Below, one piece after another: positions 8,035 to 9,124 of a DNA stretch of 9,124 bases. Numbering within the stretch: position 1 is the first letter of the stretch; every line of letters starts with the position of its first letter. The position numbers and the translations under genes are program-made. This DNA comes from Pseudomonadota bacterium (GTDB lineage Bacteria; Pseudomonadota; Alphaproteobacteria; Acetobacterales; Acetobacteraceae). The notes beneath the pieces are model-generated. The model did no database searches, was not told where the DNA came from, and was given only the letters and a program-made list of their open reading frames with translations. The stretch covers positions 1 through 9,124 of the forward strand of contig JAJZVS010000142.1 in assembly GCA_021845555.1 (NCBI GenBank). The letters run 5' to 3'.

Positions 8035-8043
8035 CCTCTCCCC
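8035..8043 (-). promoter_or_regulatory. Ribosome binding site deciding the BON gene start
   Basis: On the - strand, GGGGAGAGG lies 5 nt before ATG 8029. It supports this start over the in-frame upstream starts, the furthest at 8290, which would run through the operator and promoter. Confidence 0.7.
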
Positions 8044-8049
8044 GAAGGC

Positions 8050-8098
8050 CGAGAGCACGGTAGGCGCTTGTGATGAGATGGTCCTTGACCTGGATCAA
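8050..8098 (-). promoter_or_regulatory. Predicted FNR/FixK-type promoter of the nifJ operon
   Basis: On the - strand the sequence TTGATCCAGGTCAA (8098 to 8085) fits the FNR/Anr/FixK site TTGAT-N4-ATCAA in nine of ten defined positions and the looser TTGA-N6-TCAA form fully. After 22 nt comes TACCGT (8062 to 8057), which fits the TAnnnT core of a -10 box. With the operator centred at -41.5 the transcript would start near 8050, leaving a leader of about 21 nt that carries the BON ribosome site. This is the standard class II layout for activation by a CRP/FNR-family regulator under low oxygen. The regulator gene is not in the window, so which family member binds (FNR, FixK, Dnr) cannot be told. 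On the + strand no matching -10 is seen at the equivalent spacing, so the site probably serves only the - strand operon. Confidence 0.75.
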
Positions 8099-8222
8099 TC
8101 GCAGCCATGCGTGGGATCCGCCCTGGCGATGGCGGTCCGCGATCCCCGAACGGCTCGGGCAGCCCGTTGCGCGCGGCGCCGAAACCGGGAAAGACTCTCG
8201 CAAACGCTGGGGAGGAACCGCC
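8099..8222 (+). other. Untranslated stretch ahead of the cyclase gene
   Basis: The divergent region between the operator and the cyclase start holds no convincing sigma70 -35/-10 pair. It contains a small hairpin at 8149-8168 (AACGG with CCGTT arms, extended by CT/AG across one bulged C) and the cyclase Shine-Dalgarno GGAGG at 8211-8215, 7 nt before the ATG. The hairpin has no T-run, so it is not a terminator. Confidence 0.4.
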
Positions 8223-9011
8223 ATGCCGCGCCGTCTGATCGATATTTCGGTCCCGCTTAAGGCCGGGATCGCCAGCGATCCTGCCCACATGCTGCCCCGG
8301 ATCGAATATCTCGACCATCACCAGACCGCGGCTCAGATGGCCGACTATATGGGTGTGCGGGTCGATCAGCTGCCGGACGGCGAGTACGCGGCGGTCGAGA
8401 GGGTTCAGGTCAGCACCCACAACGGCACCCACCTGGATGCGCCATACCACTTCTTTTCGTCGATGAACCATGCGCTCAAGCCAGGCGGAGAGCCGTCCTG
8501 GCGGATCGACGAGGTGCCGCTCGAATGGTGCTTCCAACCCGCTGTCAAGCTGGATTTCCGCCATCTGCCGGACGGTTACGTGGCGACACCGGGAGACGTG
8601 GAGGCGGAGCTCGCGCGCATAGGCCACAGCCTGCGGCCGCTCGAGATCGTGCTGGTCAATACCGCCGCTGGCGCGCGCTACGGCGAAGCCGATTACGTCG
8701 ATCGTGGCTGCGGCATGGGCAAGGCCGCAACCATGTGGCTGCTGGAGCGTGGCACCCGCCTGGTAGGCACGGACGCGTGGAGCTGGGACGCGCCCTTCAG
8801 CATCACTCGCCGGCGCGTGGCGGAGACAGGCAACGCGGGATTGATCTGGGAGGGCCATCGGGCCGGCCGCGAGATCGGCTATTCGCACCTGGAGAAGCTG
8901 CACAACCTCGAAGCGCTGCCGGAGGATGGCTTCGATGTCGTCTGCTTCCCGGTGAAGGTCCACCGCGCCTCGGCCGGCTGGACGCGCGCGGTGGCGATAC
9001 TTCCGGGCTAA
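8223..9011 (+). CDS. Cyclase family protein (kynurenine formamidase / isatin hydrolase fold)
   Basis: The 262-residue protein belongs to the metal-dependent cyclase (PF04199-type) family. The signature HxGTHxDxPxH is intact: H66, G68, T69, H70, D72, P74, H76, in HNGTHLDAPYH. The first two His and the Asp normally bind a divalent metal such as Zn or Mn. A second conserved block, YSHLEKLHNLEALP (220-233), supplies the distal His/Glu (H222, E224) expected at the active site. TDAWSWDAPF (183-192) is also family-typical. Members hydrolyse amide or lactam bonds (N-formylkynurenine, isatin) or act in polyketide cyclisation. The substrate here cannot be told, and no tryptophan- or indole-degradation gene is adjacent. 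No signal peptide is seen. The start at 8223 was chosen for its GGAGG at 7-nt spacing; the in-frame start at 8070 would run through the operator. The gene is transcribed away from the nifJ operon. Confidence 0.85.
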   Translation: MPRRLIDISVPLKAGIASDPAHMLPRIEYLDHHQTAAQMADYMGVRVDQLPDGEYAAVERVQVSTHNGTHLDAPYHFFSSMNHALKPGGEPSWRIDEVPLEWCFQPAVKLDFRHLPDGYVATPGDVEAELARIGHSLRPLEIVLVNTAAGARYGEADYVDRGCGMGKAATMWLLERGTRLVGTDAWSWDAPFSITRRRVAETGNAGLIWEGHRAGREIGYSHLEKLHNLEALPEDGFDVVCFPVKVHRASAGWTRAVAILPG

Positions 9012-9106
9012 CCCGCATTTCTCACAGAAAGCAGGTGCATCGGGGCTCTGAATCGGCGAAAGTTCTTCTGCGACAAAGTCTTGCGGCGAAGCAGAGGAGG
9101 TCCCCG
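9012..9106. other. Short intergenic gap after the cyclase gene
   Basis: No T-tailed hairpin is visible after the cyclase stop. A heptamer CGGCGAA occurs twice (9054-9060 and 9084-9090), probably by chance. The gap ends in a strong ribosome site, GAGGAGG at 9094-9100, for the next gene, so read-through from the cyclase gene is possible. Confidence 0.4.
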
Positions 9107-9124
9107 ATGCCGACAGAGTGTATC
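9107..9124 (+). CDS. Start of an unidentified gene, cut by the window edge
   Basis: ATG at 9107 follows GAGGAGG (9094-9100) by 6 nt, an ideal ribosome-site spacing. The six visible codons read MPTECI and stay open to the edge. That is too little to assign a family. The same orientation as the cyclase gene and the 95-nt gap allow, but do not show, a shared operon. Confidence 0.5.

Noticed and set aside
8099..8160. FNR-dependent promoter for the cyclase gene from the same operator
   Set aside because: At the class II position (about 8121-8126) and at the class I position (about 8141-8146) no TAnnnT sequence is present.
8070..8222. Upstream start at 8070 for the cyclase gene
   Set aside because: The extra 51 residues lie over the operator region and resemble no family member; the ATG at 8223 has GGAGG at ideal spacing and begins with the conserved RLIDISVPL strand.
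8030..8290. N-terminal extension of the BON gene to a start at 8290
   Set aside because: It would run through the operator, the -10 and the cyclase start, adds residues unlike any BON protein, and the ATG at 8029 has a good ribosome site.
9065..9095. Possible terminator after the cyclase gene (TCTGC / GCAGA arms)
   Set aside because: Only 5 bp of stem with a 20-nt loop and no T-run.

Overview
The window is GC-rich, densely packed Gram-negative DNA with GC-biased codons. Its gene content and a TTGA-N6-TCAA (FNR/FixK-type) operator suggest a proteobacterium, most likely an alphaproteobacterium (for example a sphingomonad or a rhodospirillalean). That placement is inference; no rRNA or other taxonomic marker is present.

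Layout. At the far left is the last 40 codons of a DoxX-family membrane protein on the + strand (1-124). It converges on a tight five-gene operon on the - strand that is transcribed from about 8050 down to a Rho-independent terminator at 149-192. In transcription order the genes are: a triple-BON-domain protein (7343-8029); a Pfk-2-type phosphofructokinase, pfkB (6403-7341); a GltD-like NAD(P)H/FAD oxidoreductase with a C-terminal 2[4Fe-4S] ferredoxin domain (4778-6409); full-length pyruvate:ferredoxin oxidoreductase, nifJ (1198-4776); and a dihydroorotate-dehydrogenase-like flavoprotein that lacks the normal catalytic base (173-1189). Junctions are 1 nt, a 7-nt overlap, 1 nt and 8 nt, so co-transcription is very likely. 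On the + strand, divergent from the operon, is a cyclase/kynurenine-formamidase-fold hydrolase (8223-9011). After it, a strong Shine-Dalgarno and an ATG at 9107 mark the start of another gene that runs off the window.

Regulation and working model. Upstream of the BON gene lies TTGATCCAGGTCAA (8085-8098, read on the - strand), followed after 22 nt by TACCGT. This is the geometry of a class II FNR/Anr/FixK-activated promoter. The operon therefore looks like an oxygen-limitation module. Pfk-2 would commit sugar phosphate to the Embden-Meyerhof route, NifJ would oxidise pyruvate to acetyl-CoA with low-potential electrons, and the GltD-like protein could pass those electrons to NAD(P)+ or run in reverse. 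The roles of the BON protein and the DHOD-like protein are unknown, and they are the most interesting unexplained parts. No mobile element, CRISPR array, tRNA or rRNA was seen.
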